DNA from: Neelides folsomi
Lineage: Eukaryota; Arthropoda; Collembola; Neelipleona; Neelidae
Assembly: GCA_034687125.1 (NCBI GenBank)
Contig: JAQGBZ010000128.1
Coordinates: 1-64,000, forward strand
DNA length: 64,000 bases
Reading direction: 5' to 3'
This document shows positions 1-16,900 of this stretch, one piece after another. Position numbers and translations under genes: made by a program. Below the pieces are notes generated by a model, which had not been told where the DNA came from, did not search any database, and saw only the letters and a list, made by a program, of their open reading frames with translations. The stretch's first letter is position 1, and each line of letters opens with the position of its first letter.

Positions 1-255
1 TTGTAATTCGTATCTCTGGAAATTATATGCGGGTTTTTCAAACTCACCTGCACCGATTTTGGGAATGAACTATAATTAATCTATTCATATAATTTTATTA
101 TAACGAGAAATCGTTAAATTATATACAAGTGTAACGCAACTATAGTTTTTTTCTATTTTTAAGAAAATCTTCTAAACTCAGGCATTTGTTTTTGTTTTTA
201 GGAACCAGTTGGAATTCTTAAAGTTAGTGTTCGAAATTCAAATTGATTAATTAAA
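1..255. other. 5' flank and 5' UTR of Serinc
   Basis: There is no coding region on the + strand. A good 3' splice site (T-rich tract ending in AG at 200-201) lies just upstream of the Serinc ATG, so the 5' UTR probably contains an intron and its last piece is 202-255. On the minus strand a 22-base stretch at 48-69 is bounded by AG and GTGAGT. It could be a tiny exon of a gene running off the left edge, but this is weak. Confidence 0.4.
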
Positions 256-2136
256 ATGGGAGCAGTCCTTGGAGTTTGTGGCGCTGCACAAGTATGTTAA
301 ACAATTAACCAATAAACCCATTTTGAATGATTATTTGGAGAATGTTTAATAATCGAAACGATAATTTTGTTTATAGTTGGCATGTTGCTGCGGAAGTGCA
401 GCTTGCAGCCTTTGTTGCTCCGCTTGCCCATCATGCAAGAATTCGACTTCTACCAGAATTATGTACGCCATCATGCTCCTTCTCTCAATTGTCGTTTGTT
501 GTATTATGCTGAGCCCTGGGCTGAAGGAAGAACTGGCAAAAGTTCCATTTTGCAAAACGGATGCTGGAAACAAAAGCGGATTCCAAGAACAATTTGTTGA
601 TAGTCTTCGATCTGGAGTTGTTGGTGGTGGAGTTGATTGTAAATACGTTGTTGGATTCTTGGCCGTCTATCGAGTGTGTTTTGCTCTATTCTGCTTCTTC
701 GCTCTCATGGCGGTATTAACAATTGGAGCCAAATCGTCTAAAGATCCAAGAGCCGGAATTCAAAATGGATATTGGTTCATCAAGTATCTGATACTGGCTG
801 GAATAACATTCGGAGCGTTTTTCATTCCTGAAGGAAGTTTTGGGGAAGTTTGGATGTACTTTGGAATGATAGGTGGTTTTATTTTCATTGTAATTCAACT
901 CATCCTCATTGTTGACTTTGCACATTCTTGGGCGTCTTCTTGGTTTGCACAATATGAAGAAACTGAAGCGAAATCATGGTGAGTTTCATTTTTAAGCAAA
1001 TCACTAATTGGTTCATTATAGATTTAAGTATTGAATGTATTGAAATTGAATTAATCAGGCTATAAAAATCAAATATTATTACATTTGATAATATCTACTG
1101 ATAATTTATAGGTATTGCTTGCTGTTGTCATTTACTCTTGCACACTATGTATTCGTAATTGTTTCGGCAGTTCTTTTCTGGATCTACTATGCTGAAGTAT
1201 GTTTTATACTGATTCAGTATAAATTCGATAAACTTATAATTGGTGAATTTGTTTTAATTTTTGTTAAATAACATTTTAGCCATCGGAATGCGGATTGAAC
1301 AAGTTTTTTATCTTGATGAATCTTGGCCTTTGCCTTATCATGGGCGTCGTCTCTATTTTACCCAGAGTTCAAGAATTCCAACCAAGTTCTGGATTACTTC
1401 AAGCATCAACGGTTTCCCTTTACGTCATGTTTCTCACTTGGTCGGCAATGGGCAACGGAGCAAGTGAGTTTAAATATTCTAAATTATTAAACATTGTATT
1501 GATTAAATCCCAATGTCGCTAATAATATGTTATTGTTTTAATTAGTTAAGTCATGCAAGCCAAATTTCGGACTTGAAGGGGACGTGAAACCCGATCCCGG
1601 AGAAACAAAGCTCGATACTCAAAGCATCATTGGTCTAATCATCTTCGTCGCTTGTGTACTTTGGTCGAGCATTAGGACGTCGAGTGCGAGTCAGGCCGCA
1701 AAGTTAACCCTTGCTAACACACTCCTTAAGGATGATAATACCGCAGCGGTGAGCCCAACTGATCCAGAAGGAGGTGACTTGAATCAACGGGATGGAGATC
1801 GAAGAGTCTGGGACAATGAAGAAGAAGGTGTTGCATATTCATGGTCATTCTTCCATGTTATGTTCGCACTCGCAACCCTCTACGTTATGATGACTTTGAC
1901 AAACTGGTTCAAGTAATAATTATATAAATTATTAAAATTCCATGCATTTATGTAAAGAGATTAAACTATAATTATTTGAATTTTTTTTTAATTTTAGTCC
2001 TTCTGCTACACTTGATACGATCTCCTCCAACTATGCTTCTGTTTGGGTCAAAATCGGTTCATCTTGGCTCTGCTGTATTCTTTATATTTGGACTCTTGTT
2101 GCTCCATGCATTTTTCCTGATAGGGAATTCAACTAA
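256..2136 (+). CDS. Serinc: Serinc family multipass membrane protein
   Basis: Six exons join in frame: 256-291, 377-978, 1112-1196, 1280-1463, 1546-1912 and 1998-2136, giving 470 residues, a normal Serinc length. The protein starts [19 protein letters not shown], the Cys-rich Serinc N-terminus, and continues with about ten hydrophobic helices. Recognisable family segments are [15 protein letters not shown], the FFIPEG loop and the C-terminal pair ending in CIFPDREFN. Serinc proteins sit in the plasma membrane and endomembranes. They were first described as aiding serine incorporation into phosphatidylserine and sphingolipids, and later work describes lipid scrambling. The start has A at -3 and G at +4 (AAAATGG). 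All introns are GT-AG and 73-134 bases long. Family assignment is firm; the paralogue and any special role cannot be told from sequence. Confidence 0.93.
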
Positions 2137-5100
2137 AATATCTTTTATAAATATATTCGTTAAATGTATACCTACGATTAATTCGAGTCGAAATATTACA
2201 CATTTTGATTAAATATTTATTCAAAAATAATATTCTTTCTCCTATGTATAGTACTTAACTTCTCGTCGAAAGCGAAGCTTTAGAATCCATTTTAAACAAT
2301 AGTTATTTAAGCGAATTTTTATAACCCCGCACTATTTATGGATTAATGAATGAATCAACTATTGTTGCAGAAGTTTAGAGAATGATAACACGTTAATGTT
2401 AAACTATAAGACCCAATATGCTGTGAAGACGCGATGGTTTTTTCTTAATAAATGATTGATTTTCAAACTTTTGTTAAAATATAAAATGCATTCATGTCGC
2501 TATTATAATAAAACTCATTCATTGAACAAAGAATATAATTATTGCATTTAATCATAATTCTCAACTTTCTTAAGCCATTGTTGTCTGGAGGTGCTTAAGT
2601 GATGTGAAATTCATTCAACGGCTACTAAAGCTAAAATCATGACTTCCAATCAATAGCTGATACACAAGAAAAGATCGCTGATCGTAATTAAGAAAACGTT
2701 ATACGATAAAAGTTTTAAAAATGATCATTCATCCCGTATCCCATTCATTCATTTTGCCATTGCCAATTGATAAAAAGGTAAAACCCTTAACCTAAGGATC
2801 ATCATATGACTATCATTAACGTATTCGTTAACTTATTTCTAAGTTTATTAAGTTTTTATACGAAATGAGAAAATGAATTAAGTGCAATGTGAATATATAC
2901 GAATACGGAAAAGGTAAAAATGAAAACGCAATAGCTGTAAGGCCAAATGATCATTTTCCAAAACATGAAATTCATTTGATCATCATGAATTCTAATTAAT
3001 CCCACTTGATGATAATGTCCAAAGTGGATGATTAACATTAAAAACTGGGTCGAATCACCGGGTCTACATTAATTGGCGCAGAGGAATGATGGAAGGTGAA
3101 GTGCGCAGTTGGGTTAATGAATCACCCCAGCCAACCAACTTGCCACTAATTTTTGTACAGAGAGGAAGGGGGTGAATTGGTGGGGTTAGTTGGCAGTTGC
3201 GTAGGAGCAAATGAGAGAGAAGGAGAGAAGGAGAACTTCTCCTCAGATCCATTCTTGTCTAGGTGGTGTGTGGTTGATGTGACTTGACGTCGCACAGGCC
3301 ACGCATTATTTATTCTCTCCGACCCTAAAATAAAAAATAAAAAACCAAAAAAAAATTTAAAATACATAAAATTAAACAAAAAAACTTCAAAAGCGTCTTC
3401 ATAAGGGGAAGGACTGGCAGCGATTCAGTAAAGGTGAGGATTCTTTTTGTCCATATTTCCACTTCCTCCCTCCGCCATGTTGAATGAGAAAGTATTTCCC
3501 TCATGGCCCTTGTTCCTTTCCATATTTCATTTCGTAATTTTGGTCATGTTTATGAAAATGGGTAGAAGAATCATTAGGAGGTCATCTTCAGTCGCATCAT
3601 GATCATTTAATTGTCATTTGTTCAAATTCAATTTTTTTAATCGGAAAGAGAAAATGAAAATGAGATTTCCTTTGTTTGAAATATGGACGACAGAGAAGGA
3701 AGGATAGGATTCATATGGTTACAAGTAACAATGATAATGTAAGCCATTGAATTATTTTCATCTATTCCTTTGTTCTTCATCCTCAGTCTTGTTCATAATT
3801 AATAAATTAGTCACAATCAATGCTATATAATTTAATAGACGCACAACTGAATTGAACCATGCATATTTGAAATCATTAAAAATGAGATAACATGAGAAAT
3901 ATATAGAAATTAATCATTTCATAATCATTGTTTTCGTGTTGATGGCGCAATATCTTATTACAAGATACTCCATACTTTTCCCACAACAACCACTGGCGTC
4001 CTCACGAGCCTCGTCGTATCCCCCTCCCCATTCTGCGTATTTAGTATTTACTCAGGCACTGAGGCTTAGCATAATTGTGAACTCCTTTACTTCGTTATAT
4101 TTAGATAATGGATAAGCAAGTTAAGCAACACTATGCGCAGTTGATTCAAAGTTCCTTAACACTTCGGGGAAATATAAGCACAAGATCATATTACTTCATT
4201 GTTTACAGCTTTATAATCTTATCAATTATTTTTCGACGACTCTTCAAATTCGTCTACTGGAGATTGTAAAGGACTATTTTGCAATTTATCAATTTGTAGA
4301 GTTGCTTTTTTTTGACTTTAGAATCAGTTACTCTTATCACTAATATATGGACAAACTGGACAATTCACTGTTTTCCTTGTAATTTGTTTCGGTTATGGCA
4401 CATTGGCTATTTGTGAAGGCATGATGGTAAAAAACCACGCTAGACTAAATAGAAATCCCCGGTTGGTTTTTTATTTTGGCTGTAGTTGTAATCTTGTAAT
4501 GAGCTGCAAAATCTTTATCAGCTCAATAGGCATATTTTGAATGGCTTCTATCTAACTAGCTAAAAGCTCGTTTTATCCAATAACCAATCGAGAGAGTTGT
4601 TTCCGTATACCACCTAAATTATATGCATTACATTATCAACCAAACCAAGCTACTCCACAGCCATCGCATTACATATTGGTATTATTGGTTAGGGTTTTAA
4701 CCCTACCTAGTATGGAATCGTTTTTGATGTCTTTCATATTCGTTTTGTCTGGTAACATTGTTCTATACTGGTAGGACATTTTACCTTTGTTATTATATTT
4801 CATTGCATTGTAAAAAAGGTCCATTTGTATTGTATGGATCTATTCCATTGCGAACTTTTAGCGAGTCTTTATAAATGCTCTCGTTTTCTCATACATAAAT
4901 GCGAAAATAGCAAAATTGAATTTATTAAATGATGGAAGATAGTGATAGATGATAGTGAAGGATGAAGAAGGTATGATCGTACATAAAATGTTCATTTAAT
5001 AACTAAAATCCCTCATACCTTCGTTCATCATTATTCACGCTAGCTCTCTTATTCCAATGACGTTTTTTTTTTACTAAACATACAAAACATGGAATATTTT

Positions 5101-5150
5101 CCCAAAGTCCGTCTTTGAAGCATTTGAATTAATGATTTTTTCACTTTTAG
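2137..5150. other. Intergenic: Serinc 3' UTR and PABP upstream region
   Basis: No coding region is recognised. The stretch holds the Serinc 3' UTR with its AATAAA, then AT-rich sequence with one purine/GA-rich segment around 3140-3290. Short open frames here have no family resemblance and AT-biased composition. PABP 5' noncoding exons and the promoter must lie in the right part but cannot be placed. Confidence 0.5.
2447..2452 (+). terminator. Poly(A) signal of Serinc
   Basis: AATAAA lies about 310 bases after the Serinc stop in otherwise non-coding DNA. It is the first canonical hexamer downstream on this strand, so it is the likely cleavage signal. Confidence 0.4.
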
Positions 5151-7697
<2,547 letters not shown>

Positions 7698-10600
7698 ACC
7701 AGCCTTCAACATCATTACGATCAAAGGCTGAAGATTAAATCCGATCACGACCCGGCACGTCTACAAGAACTTGACTCAGGTATTACGGAAAAAAGGAGAA
7801 AGGAAAAAGAAAAAGGAATCGCTGCGAAATATCCCCCAATTAAGTCCAGAAAAAGTTGTGGAGACGAAGTCTTCGTTGTCCCCCTCTACATTTATTATAA
7901 AAAAATATAGGGTCGTTTAAAATTGATTCTTATTCTTTATATATATTCGTTATTTCTACTATCTATCTCTATTATGTCTATTGTACTTGTAAAATTCAAT
8001 TCAATGATTGGCTTTCAAAATTTGATATTTTTATTTCACAATTTGAAACAAATTATCTGATTATTATTTCTAAATCTTGAACACCAGACAAATTGGATCT
8101 AATATTATTTTTTTGTCCCCATCAATTTCAAAGTTTTCTTTGTAATTGTTGGTGGAATCTTTCCCTAAAATATTCTAAACTTATAAAAACAAAAAAATTG
8201 TAAAAAACTGAAAAAATTATAAAAATTGCCCAAAAATTATGCGTATAACATCATTTGGAAGAGACATTAACAATGTCAAGAATGGTAATTTACACACAAC
8301 TGAGAGTTTCGATAGGGTGTGAAACAACTCGAGTATTTTGTGGTGGGTTTATGAGGAACACACGCATTGGGTTAAATTGTTAAACTACTAATTAAATTAC
8401 TCTTTAAAATCTGAAGATCATTTAAGAGAAAGGAAATGTATTAGTAGGCCGAAAGGAAAATTACAAATAAATTGGCAGGAATTGAATTTACGTGCTAAAG
8501 CTCTGATTCACTACAAATCATTCATTAGGGAATTGAGGTGGATTGGTTTATTGTTTAAAATACACAATATATGGAATAATTAATATTCGAATAATATTAC
8601 TTTTTTATGTTTACGATATGAATCGACTGAAAGTGAAATATTCCGAAATGGAAGTACGACGGTCAAATGTACACCTTTACCGCATTAACCTCTTTAGATT
8701 TTATAAATCCTTACTTCAAATATTCATATACTTACATTCTTTACATACAAAACAATTAAGGATATTAATACTATTAGGAATAATGGCTCGTACGATTCGT
8801 GATTGAACTATAAATATTAGGACATAATTTGTGTTTACGAAGTTAAATTAGTAATGCCACATGGTGGTGAGCCTAGCTCCCAACACGATCATTATCTCTC
8901 AATGAACTTCATATCTAAGTTTACAAATGAATATAAAATATAGGAAACATGTGATCCTTGCTACATAAGTTAACTCAAAGTATCTTACAAAGCGTATGTT
9001 CATAATACATAATTTTCACAGGGGAATTTTTATTAAGGCAAATTAGGGTTAAATGATTTTCTAATAATTCATCAACTAGAATTCCAATGCATAAATTTAT
9101 ATAACTCGTGATAACCATTATATTAATTACTGTAGTCAAAAATCACTAATTTCATTAAGTAATTTCTTATATTTGATGATTGAAAATGTTTTAGCTGTCA
9201 TTTTTGAATAAATGTTAGGAATTTATTAATTTATGAATCCACTTAGGTCTTAGCCGAAACAAATGGACTATATAAGCTTGGAACTTTATTTGAATACATA
9301 CTATAAGGTACAAAACTGTTGGTAAAATATACCTCAAACTAATTATATTTAAATAATTCCCAACGATGAGATTTGTTTGCACACACATTCGTTGAAGGAG
9401 TTTAGAATTAGGGATTTAATTATTAGAAATATTTAAGAAATTTGTGCGTACATCGTATACTTTTATTGATTACTTTTATGGAAAAAAACATAACAAAAAA
9501 GAACATCTTTCAGATTTCATTTGCCTGAAAACTGAGAGGAGTCGCTGATTGCAATGATGGGAGTTGAGAGATAGCTTTTTATTAAGGCAAATTTCTCTTC
9601 GTTCCTCATGAAAAAAATCATTGGCGAGTTGAGCGATGGCGATGTGAGTTGGAAATTGACCCTTGTAAAATGTGTTGTTGGCCGACTGATTTGCTCCCAT
9701 ACTCCCATTGTATTAATCCTCTTTTCCAATGATCCGGATCCGGACACAGAGGTGACTCTTCGGAGTTGGGACTCTGTAGGACTGGATGTTCTTGGACAAG
9801 CACACTTGATAATCTTGGCATTGACATGCCATAAAAAAACTGATTAAATTCTGCATGGGCGTCATGTCCCGGGCGATTGAATTCAAGTGCAAATTTGTAA
9901 GATCCCCAGGGACGGGCTAAAACTGGGAATTTAGCCTTTTGAGAGATGGGCAGTTTCCAACCAAAAAACGCAGTCTTAACGAGAAAGATTTAATAAAAAT
10001 GAAAAAGGTACTCCGATGTGAAATGCGTTTAACTCTTTAGGTGAACCGTGGAATTGAATTGAAAAGTCTGGTTATTATGTTGTACTCACTTTAAATATTT
10101 CAAAAAAGAATTGTATAAAAAAAGAATTCTGCTACTACTACTATAATGTAAGAAAATATATAAAATACTTCACTATCTAAACCATGAGGAATCATTCATA
10201 CAATATTGTAATTTCAATTTACAAAACGTATATTTATGAATATTACAAAAAGGAATTTTCTCAGGACGGGAAACTACATAGGAAAACCTTCACAATTTGA
10301 TCTACAGAAAGAGGAAATCACGAATTTGTTCCTGAATTTCGCACTTTGAGCCCTCATTTTCCTGAACCGGTATTGTAAATTTGTAACACGAGAGACAGAA
10401 ATTTTTATCGGAATCTTATCATACAAATATATAAGATTTGCAAAATGAGTATTCCAACCAAGAGAAAGAGAGAGGGAGGAAAGCCTTTTCAAAATGTCAT
10501 CATCTTTACAGTCCCTTTATTGCTGCCGAGAAAACCATGAAGAGGAATTGAGTTTTATGAGCAGTTGAGGAACCATAAATGAACGAGTAACTTAAAAGAA

Positions 10601-13600
10601 AATAATATCAATAGAGATAATCTAGAGACCGATCTTTGATTGTAGACTGACCGTCGTACGAGTACTCGAAAGAAAAATAAATGTCGAATCAAGTTTTCGA
10701 CTCTTGTGTCCCCGAATACAGGAAATAAATTGAGAGATCTTTTTTAATATAAAAACATTAATTAATAAATATGATTAATGATTTCTGAGACGCCCAAATT
10801 CAAACATGAATTTCCAACCAAAAAATAAATTTCGAGACTACCCATACAATAATTTACCTACTGGTCAGATGTGTACTGAAAAAAAGGGAGAGGTGCTCAG
10901 CCATTTTGAGAATTCAGGAGGAAAAATTTAAAACTAAAAACAATTTACTAGTGACAGCTACGATGAGGGATAATACATAAAATATAAAAAAAATGCGAGA
11001 AACCAATTAAATGGGGGAACTTAACTATAAAGGTGAAATTAAATTTCTTGAAACAACTAAATTAAATTCTCATCTTCTATAAATGCTATTTACTACAAAA
11101 CATGGGAGTTTTTTAAACGCTCATCTTTATTTGAGAAAGGGAAAAAACCCAAAAGAAGTCGCATGAGAAACTTTGCGTGAGGTCATTCTTTTTAGCTCGA
11201 AACTCTATTTACTAATATCCAAAACCGTTTGATTAGAGAACTCGAGGAAATCAACATCGTTAGAGGAAGGGGAGAGAAAAGGAGGGAGAGGAAAAAAATA
11301 TAAAACTAATTTATATCTCATATTTAAAAAGGAATTCTTTACCAAAAAATATAAAAAATACATTTACACATACACACGTACGTAAAATGCTATATAAAAC
11401 TCATCGAACCAGTACAGTACACACAGTAACCAGCTAATCAGTATAAATTCCCGCCGACCGGCGGAAGCAGTACAGATGAAACGCAGCAGCAGTGCTAAAT
11501 AAGACAGACGGTTTAAACAGTCAAAACGCAGAAAACGATACAGAAAGTTCACTGAACGCAGTTGTCGCAACTGAGGAGTCGAAAATCAACCATAACAGTT
11601 TTTTCCGATAAAAAGACCACAAGGGGTTGGCAGTTGTATTTTGATCATTCATTTCCACCTGGAGGAATCAAAATTGTGAACAGGAGGACAAAGAGGGTTC
11701 GCTGAAATTAATTTTTGCGGATTCTCTTTGACACTTCTGATCATCAGAGTTTAAAACTCCTCTAATCCCTTGTGTTGAAAAAAAATAAAACTTCTACAAC
11801 TCTTTCCTATCTATTTTAGGGGTTTCTCTGTAAGAGAATCTCTTCGATTTTTTGTCATTTTTTCAATAATCATGAGTATTATGAATGATGATAATGGAAA
11901 ACGCTCTACAGAGAACACATGAACCAAACCGTACATTACATAAATACATAAAAATAAACAAATACGATTGTAATACGAGATAAAAAATAATTACACTTTA
12001 GAAAATGTAAAATAATTAAACATATTTAAAAGTACTAAATAAAAAAAAGGTATATCATATAAGGGGAAAAACATGGATTAGACTGGACAGGATCTATTCA
12101 CTGAAATCAGGAGAAATCTTCATATAAGATTAAAATATTCTTTACGCTAAACAGTCCCACTGGTCGAACAGTTTACTTGTTAAAAAACACCACGAACCAA
12201 AATATAAGTACATTTACACAATACAAAGGGATAATTTAATTAGCCGAGAGAGAATCCAATGGAAAAAAATAGCTCAAAAATTATAGACTAAATAATTAAA
12301 ATAATATGTGTTGTAAAGATTTATCTTATTTACTTTTAATAATGTGGAATATTAGAATGTTTTTTGAGTAATTTGGATAATAGGATAAAATATTTAAATA
12401 AATATAAATAAAATTGGGAACAGGATCCTCGTGACATGCCTTGCAATTCTATAGAATTCGATGGTTAGGTCCTAATATTCAATCAGCATCATTTGCTGCA
12501 GGAATGAACCACAGAAGATGTGAGAGTGAGAGACGGTGTTGTTCTTCTTGTTTCCATTAAATAAATATATTGATTGCCTTATTACATTTGTTCAACTTCG
12601 AATTGGCCTGATTAAGATTTTGATTAAGTACCATTGTTGTTGTTGTACATGGGATTTAACCTTTTGTAAACTGGACACCTCACCGGTTGTGTACGATTGG
12701 ACTTGTAGGGAGACCGGAAGGGGGGAATTGCCCCTCCGGCCCTCGGACTCCAAACATCATTTGTGTGAGAGGAGATGCGGAAAGATCTTTACTAATAATT
12801 GTATAATTCGGTACTGAAAAGCCTTTTCAAACACGCGAAGGTGGAAAGTGAACAAGGTCTGCATTTAATATCATATTGAAGAAGAACAGAGAGAATGGTA
12901 AACAGAGCTACCATTCAAATGTCACGCTGTTGACTATAAGAACTTCATATAACAATTAGATTTTAATTTAATTCACGTGTAGATTTAATAAAAATGGGAA
13001 AATAGGAAAATCAATGTTTCATTTATTAAGGCTATATATTATAATAATACTTATATTTGTTATAATAGTATCATTATTATATTTATAGGAATTATATTAT
13101 TACATTTAATATATCATTTAATGAGTTGGATGTCTTGTAATTAAACTCTTTAATTTGAACTCGAGATCATCTCTGAGAAATTCTTCTTATTTTCCTTTAT
13201 ACGTTTTTCCAATGATGGGAGTGAAGTGTCAAATCACGGCCATCATTCATTTAGAGTAAGACAATACCAATTGGTGATCAACCTCTTTTGCAACTTCATT
13301 GTGTCTGATACTTTATTATTAAACTTACTCTAACTTCTTGTAATTGGCTCAATATTATCGGCGAATAAATTCATTCTCTGCTTCTTTTCAAAAACAACAA
13401 AACAAAATTTGTGTGTGTGAATCAATCATTTTATTTCAATTTCATATTCGATTTCATGACATTTATGGGCATTTAAAAAGCGTCGTTTCAATCACAAGCA
13501 TCAACACTAACAAAAATTAAACACTAAATTCATAATTGGAATACATTTATACGATCCATATTAATTATTTCACTATTATTATACAATATTATTGTTTTTT

Positions 13601-13995
13601 ATCTTATTTACAAAATTACATTTACAAATAATTTTAGATTTTAGACAATAAACATTATTCCATATATTTTTTCTTGGTTGAGTTATTCACAAAATACATA
13701 ATAATATGTTATTTATTAGTTTATATAATAGTTTTAGTTAATATATTAATTATGCATAAAAAGATAAAATTTTAATATTGACAATATAAGAATATTTAAA
13801 GCTATAATAAATTGCATAGTTTAACAAAAAATGAAGCATATTTTAAAATTTCGGTTAGGGATGCATTTTCATTTAATCTTTTCAAAAGATCATTCATTAT
13901 AAACGCAAACGAAAGGGCTTGTGGTGTTTGTACAAAATGGACGAAATTGTTGACTTCAAGGAATATCACTTGATTGATGTAGCTGGAAATTCTGA
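7698..13995. other. Long intergenic stretch, no recognised gene
   Basis: About 6.3 kb between the convergent PABP and cholinesterase-like genes, starting with the PABP 3' UTR. It is mostly AT-rich with many short stop-interrupted frames. A less AT-rich island at about 9480-9960 is open on the minus strand in more than one frame for around 200 bases but matches no family I know. A GC-rich hairpin lies at 12714-12738. I see no RNA gene or transposon ends. Part of the right side may be 3' UTR of the minus-strand gene ending at 13996. Confidence 0.5.
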
Positions 13996-16900
13996 TCAGT
14001 ATAGAATTGTCACTCCTTGATCTTGGACACGGGGCCTTCGTCCAATTCTACTCGGGTGGGGACTTGGGCTTGGGAGAGGAGAACGGGAGCCCATAACGTC
14101 TGGTGAAGTCTCACGACTCGTAAATTCTTGTTCTAAAAGTAATCATCAACTATGTACAGCGAACGGAGTATTTAGAATTTAGATAATATTCATATTTAAC
14201 TAATGATTATACATATGGGGGCTGGCCAAAGTGGTCGAGAATAAAAGTGGGAATAAGGTGGAATAGCTATTCTCCTCTATTCCTGGAATAAAATCCTGGC
14301 CAAAGTGAGTTTTAGTGTTATTCACGAAAATGAGGAATAGCGGAGGAATAAAGGAATAAGCTATTCCTTGTTATTCCTAGGGAAGGCAAAGGAGAGGCTA
14401 ACCAACACCAGGCTCAGGCTCCCTTTTAATTTTAAATTTCACTCTTCCCAACATCATCATACAATTAATTCTCTTTGCTAATTGCAAATACGTGTTATAT
14501 ATGGTTGGAAAGAGGATAAAATTCTTGACAAAATATTCACTTCACAATTTTTATACCATATTTGTTTTTTATGAATAAAACTTAAGATGTCTTAAGATTT
14601 CACTGTGGTTGATATTAAAAAGTTCAAAAACTCGAAAAGAAATGATTTGATATCTTTTCAACGATTGATTTTAAATTGCTACCGCTATTCTCACTCGAGA
14701 GCTAAATAAGAAATGGAGAATAACTACCTCGCTATTCCACCTTATTCTGCACTTTGGCCCAAAAGTCCTTATTCCCGAATCCTGGCCAAAGTGCCATTGG
14801 AATAGCTTATTCCTTATAGCACTTTGGCTGAAAATTTACTTCCTTCGGCTATTCCTCCTTATTCTTCGCTATTCCTACCACTTTGGCCGGGCCCATGATG
14901 TATATCTACTTTAACTACATTTAAATCAAGTCATTTCATCATTGTAATGTAATTAACATTAGCCTTTATTCAATTACCTTTTCTTCTTCTCCGTAAAACA
15001 GAGAGAACAAGGAGGAGGGAAGCTAAGAGAATCATTACGAGTGCTACGAGAATCCATGTAGCACTTTTGTAAACAGGAGATGCACCTAAAATTTTTGCAA
15101 CATTGTTTTTATTTTTTCACCCTACTACTTCGTAGATAGCTAATAAACTTATTTCATTCTCTTTAATAGAATAATAATTTACCTTGAAATTCTTCGGCGG
15201 TTGTGAGAGAATCTCCATAAATGTCGCCGAGTTTATTACTGGAAAATCCAAGGTAGTTGAGCCTTGGAAGGAATTCTGTCCAAAATTGAGTTCTATAGGG
15301 TTGATATCCCCGTGGCGTAATTCTCCCATCTTTGAGCCAGAAGTGAGTTGGATCCGACGTGGTGAATTTATTCCATTGAGACCAAGGGGATCGGGTCAAC
15401 GCTGGAGTTCCAACTTTGGCCATATTTACCCAAAGTTCTTGAATCCGTTGAGACACTGCACGTTCAATCCCATTGAAGTCTCTTCCGATCACTTCTTGGA
15501 AATTCCCTCGGCCGAAGAGGTAAAGAAGGATAGAGCCATGCCATGCACCTTTAATTCATTAAACGTCTAAATTATTATTTCAACGTAAACTTTTTAAAAA
15601 ATTTTCAACAATAACATGAACTTTTGTTTTTGCATAATATCAAAGCGTATTGTACTTCGATATTTAGTACAAACATGAATGTAAACATTAATAATTAAAA
15701 AAATTACAAAAATTACAAAAAAGCATAATGTTTATTTTAATGAGTTCTAACTGTGTGCTTTACCAGTTGCGTTGATAGAATTACTGTAGACATTTGGGTC
15801 AGGAGTCTCTTGATCGAAAACATAGGCATAGACGGGATTTACGGCTTTTGACAGGAACTGAGCCGTTTGAATGTGCGGGGCGAGAAAATTGGCCTCCGTG
15901 AAGAACTGCGGAAGTGGAAAATAAGAAATTAGGATGTTTGTCTTAATTTGAATTGCGGATGTTTTGAACATTGGGGCAATACATCAAGCATTTGGTCCAT
16001 GACGGCACTTGTGTCATTTGATGCTCCTGTGATGAACGCGAACTTGACCACTTCTTTTACTACGAGCATATTCCGGTGAAGACGAGATCGCTCAAGGAGC
16101 TGAGGAATCAACTCGTTTTCAAAGGTAGACTTCAATTGGAAGGAATTCATTCGGTAAAGTTGAGATTTTCGCTCTTACAAAACAAAATTATAATATTTAA
16201 TTAAACAATTAATTAAACAATTATGAAGAGCAATTCTTCTGATTTAATAATTGCTAAAATTCTTCAAATTAATAAATATTTATAATTTCTGATTGTCTTT
16301 TTAAATTCTATTTAACCATAAATAAATTGCTCATCTAAAATAGCGAAAAAAGTCAATTACTTATGAAGAGAAGTCCATCTTTAGAAGAAATCCCTGTGAT
16401 GACTGGAATTTTGGGGAATTCTCCTCTTTCCAATGCTTCCCACGGTGGTCGAGCAATGTATTGGAGGTCTTTGGGCAGGAAGCTGTCAATTACTGGCCCA
16501 AACACATCCGTTCCATTGTACAAATCAATGACTCGATAATAGGCCTGAGTGACTCGGTTCGCATCTTGGAATCGAAGACAGCTGTGAATGGCATCCGTGC
16601 TGGCCACAGAACATCCAAGTTCTTTAGCCAACTGTAGCGACGCCTCTCTCACCCTGAAACCCATAGCCCATGGAGCCAACGAAGATCCCGACATGAGGAC
16701 CACACCGTGGAATCGTCCAGCTGGAAAGAATATCATTTGGTTATGTAAAAAATTTGCGTGTGAGAGTCTTGAGATTTGTTCTTTCTCACCTGCTGCACGA
16801 GGAGATGTCATGTGAAACATTGCAGACGCAGCTCCAGCAGAGTGGCCAACAAGAATCACTTTGTTCGGGTCCCCACCAAACTCACGGATGTTTTCATGGA

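Noticed and set aside
12536-12817. 93-codon + strand frame with a Cys cluster
   Set aside because: No signal, domain or homologue recognised; part of it spans the GC-rich hairpin. Base composition explains the openness.
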